DNA of 64,000 bases from positions 2,108,001 to 2,172,000 of the forward strand of contig NZ_JACHMU010000001.1 in assembly GCF_014205075.1 (NCBI RefSeq). Direction: 5' to 3'. Position numbers and translations under genes: made by a program. Every line of letters starts with the position of its first letter. The stretch's first letter is position 1. Shown one piece after another: positions 62,162 to 64,000 of the stretch. This DNA comes from Microbacterium ginsengiterrae (GTDB taxonomy: Bacteria > Actinomycetota > Actinomycetes > Actinomycetales > Microbacteriaceae). Under the pieces are notes generated by a model. That model searched no databases. It was not told the DNA's origin and saw only the letters and a list, made by a program, of their open reading frames with translations.

Positions 62162-63391
62162 GTGCTCGACCTCACTGCACCGTCCGCGTCGACGGAGACC
62201 CGCCCCTGGGAGGAACCCGCACGCTGGTGGACACGACTGACCGCGGCGACCGCCCACCTGCCGGCGCCGGTCGCCGTGATCGACGCCGATGCGCTGCGGC
62301 ACAACGCCATGGACCTGCTCGTGCGTGCCGGCGGCATCCCGATCCGCGTCGCGTCGAAGTCCGTTCGTGTGCGTGCGGTGCTCGACGCCGTGCTGCAGAT
62401 CCCGGGTTACCGAGGCATCCTCTCGTTCTCGCTCGCCGAGGCTCTCTGGCTGGCGCAGACGCATGACGACATCGTGCTCGGGTACCCGACGGTCGATCGT
62501 GCCGGACTCGAGCGCCTGGTGCATGACGAGGATGCCGCGTCGCGGATCACGCTCATGATCGACGACCTCGCGCACCTCGATCTCATCGACAGCATCGCCG
62601 GCCCGGAGCAGCGCGCGACGGTCCGAGTGGCGGTCGACGTCGACGCATCCTGGCGGTCCAGCGCCCTCGGGCACATCGGCGTCCGCCGTTCGCCGCTGTT
62701 CACCGCAGCGGACGTGTCGCGTTTCGCACGCGCCGTCGTCGCGCGCCGCGGGTTCCGCCTCGTCGGGCTGCAGATGTATGAGGCGCAGATCGCCGGGCAG
62801 GGCGACAACGGACCGGACGGGCCGGTGATCCGAGCCGTCCAGGCGCGCTCCCGGTCGGAGCTCCGATCGCGACGGGCGGAAATCGCCCACGCACTCACCG
62901 ACATCGCCCCGTTGGAGTTCCTCAACGGGGGAGGCACCGGGTCCCTGGAGTTCACCGGCTCCGATGAGTCGGTCACCGAGGCATCGGCCGGGAGCGGTCT
63001 GCTCGGCGGTCATCTGTTCGACGGGTACCGTTCGTTCCACCCCGCTCCGGCCAGCGCCTTCGCATTCGATGTGGTCCGCAGGCCCGCCGACGACATCGCG
63101 ACCGTGCTCGGCGGTGGGTGGATCGCCTCCGGCCCTCCCGTGGCCTCGCGTCAACCGCGCGCGGTCTGGCCCGAAGGGCTGCGCACCTTGCCGCGCGAGG
63201 CGGCCGGCGAGGTCCAGACGCCGCTGCAGGGGCGTGCCGCGGCGAGCATGCGCATCGGGGATCGCGTCTGGTTCCGTCATGCCAAGAGCGGCGAACCCGC
63301 CGAGCGCATCGACGCGTATCACCTGGTGTCGGGCAGCGACGTGGTGACCGAGCTGCCGACCTATCGAGGCGAAGGGAAGGCGTACCTGTGA
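62162..63391 (+). CDS. PLP-dependent fold-III enzyme (alanine racemase N-terminal / D-threonine aldolase-like)
   Basis: 409 residues. An alanine-racemase-type TIM barrel with the PLP Lys in IPIRVASKSVRVR near residue 67, a FLNGGGTGSLEFT phosphate-binding region, and a C-terminal beta domain (VLGGGWIASGP...). This matches the amino acid deaminase/aldolase group. It probably acts on a D- or beta-hydroxy amino acid; the substrate is unknown. GTG start. Its stop overlaps the start of the oxidase (GTGA), so the two form an operon and may catalyse successive steps. Confidence 0.85.
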   Translation: MLDLTAPSASTETRPWEEPARWWTRLTAATAHLPAPVAVIDADALRHNAMDLLVRAGGIPIRVASKSVRVRAVLDAVLQIPGYRGILSFSLAEALWLAQTHDDIVLGYPTVDRAGLERLVHDEDAASRITLMIDDLAHLDLIDSIAGPEQRATVRVAVDVDASWRSSALGHIGVRRSPLFTAADVSRFARAVVARRGFRLVGLQMYEAQIAGQGDNGPDGPVIRAVQARSRSELRSRRAEIAHALTDIAPLEFLNGGGTGSLEFTGSDESVTEASAGSGLLGGHLFDGYRSFHPAPASAFAFDVVRRPADDIATVLGGGWIASGPPVASRQPRAVWPEGLRTLPREAAGEVQTPLQGRAAASMRIGDRVWFRHAKSGEPAERIDAYHLVSGSDVVTELPTYRGEGKAYL

Positions 63392-64000
63392 CCAGACCCG
63401 GCGGAACTTGGCAGAACTGGGCGCGCTCGACGAAGGTGACACCCGCACGCGTCGAACGTCCGCGCAGCCCTGAGGGCGTCCAGCGTGCCGTGCAGGCGGC
63501 CGTCGCGCACCACCTTCCCATCAAGGCCGTCGGCGCCGGTCACAGCTTCACCGGAATCGCCGTCGCCCCCGGAGTCCTGTTGGAGCTCGACGACATGCAG
63601 GGGCTCGTCTCGGTCGACGCCGAGCGGGCGACCGCCACGCTGCTGGCGGGCACACGCCTGCACCGCATCCCCAGGCTGCTCGCACCCCACGGGCTCGCGA
63701 TGGCGAATCTCGGTGACATCGATCGTCAGTCCATCTCCGGAGCGATCTCCACCGGGACGCACGGGACGGGGGCGCGCTTCGGCGGCATCGCCACGCAGGT
63801 CGTCGGTGCGACCCTCATCACCGGGGAGGGGGAGTTCCTCAGGGTGAGCGCCACCGAGAACGCCGAGCTGCTCCCCGCCATCGCACTCGGTCTCGGAGCA
63901 CTCGGCATCCTCGTGGACGTCACGCTGCAGTGCGTCCCCGCGTTCGTTATGCACGCGACCGATGAACCGGCGCCGCTCGACGACGTGCTCGACACGCTCG
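63388..64000 (+). CDS. Sugar-1,4-lactone oxidase family flavoprotein, 3'-truncated by the window edge
   Basis: 204 residues are visible from the GTG at 63388. PCMH-type FAD domain: KAVGAGHSFTGIA with the His (near residue 52) that in this family can bind FAD covalently, and SGAISTGTHGTGARFGGIA. This is the pattern of D-arabinono-1,4-lactone / L-gulonolactone / xylitol oxidases. The substrate domain lies beyond the window. It is coupled to the PLP enzyme by a 4-nt overlap. Confidence 0.88.
   Translation, partial: MTRPGGTWQNWARSTKVTPARVERPRSPEGVQRAVQAAVAHHLPIKAVGAGHSFTGIAVAPGVLLELDDMQGLVSVDAERATATLLAGTRLHRIPRLLAPHGLAMANLGDIDRQSISGAISTGTHGTGARFGGIATQVVGATLITGEGEFLRVSATENAELLPAIALGLGALGILVDVTLQCVPAFVMHATDEPAPLDDVLDTL

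Overview
The window is chromosomal DNA from a high-GC actinobacterium, most likely Microbacterium or a close relative in Microbacteriaceae. The reasons are very high GC with strong third-position bias, a GTP-dependent PEP carboxykinase divergent from a RamB-type regulator, a long-form GAPDH with an N-terminal extension, GTG starts, and many start codons placed exactly 6 nt after a TANNNT box, as in leaderless actinobacterial transcripts. This assignment is inference from family knowledge; no database search was run.

Layout. 0-5.1 kb: the 3' part of an aromatic-ring flavoprotein hydroxylase, then an ABC-2 exporter with a DesK/DesR-like two-component pair. 5.3-9.8 kb: a lipoprotein, a family-1 glycosyltransferase, a VOC protein and a CPA1 Na+/H+ antiporter. 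9.9-15.2 kb: a ThDP enzyme, an RpiR regulator, and a divergent sugar kinase-MurQ operon (N-acetylmuramate recycling) followed by a HAD phosphatase. 15.3-21.3 kb: GapB-like GAPDH, a winged-helix protein, a RamB-like regulator and PckG, a gluconeogenic set. 21.5-25.1 kb: an ABC exporter led by a tiny HTH gene with a twin operator, and an MHS-family transporter. 25.4-29.0 kb: the riboflavin operon ribD-ribE-ribBA-ribH behind an FMN riboswitch, with an apparent 20-codon leader ORF. 29.1-36.5 kb: Fpg/Nei glycosylase, GNAT, Mfd, a MerR/MFS divergent pair and a gamma-carbonic-anhydrase-like protein. 36.46-36.98 kb: an array of long palindromic repeats. 37-44.4 kb: GdhA, PEP carboxylase, NhaA, MazG and HisS. 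44.6-50.9 kb: VOC, AraC, an APC permease, a hot-dog protein, a GntR(YtrA)-DUF1648-CPBP operon and an O-methyltransferase. 51-56.1 kb: enolase, DivIC, DUF501, a membrane-anchored subtilase and NDH-2.

56.5-62.0 kb looks like a decayed island lying against the 3' end of a tRNA gene. It holds a frameshifted HTH remnant, two gene fragments abutting head to head (one a methionine aminopeptidase), an intact three-gene flavin oxidoreductase operon with a divergent TetR and twin operators, and a DprA fragment. The tRNA has a UAA anticodon but a class I body (73 nt, short variable loop). After it come a PLP-dependent fold-III enzyme and a sugar-lactone oxidase that runs off the window.

The clearest non-coding structures are: an 84-bp element present twice, each time reading the same way relative to the gene it follows and able to form two mutually exclusive stems; a 13-bp perfect hairpin enclosing the ribosome-binding site of divIC; perfect operator dyads at the small HTH, MerR, GntR and TetR genes; and the riboswitch whose P1 helix sits between a Shine-Dalgarno sequence and the AUG of the leader ORF.
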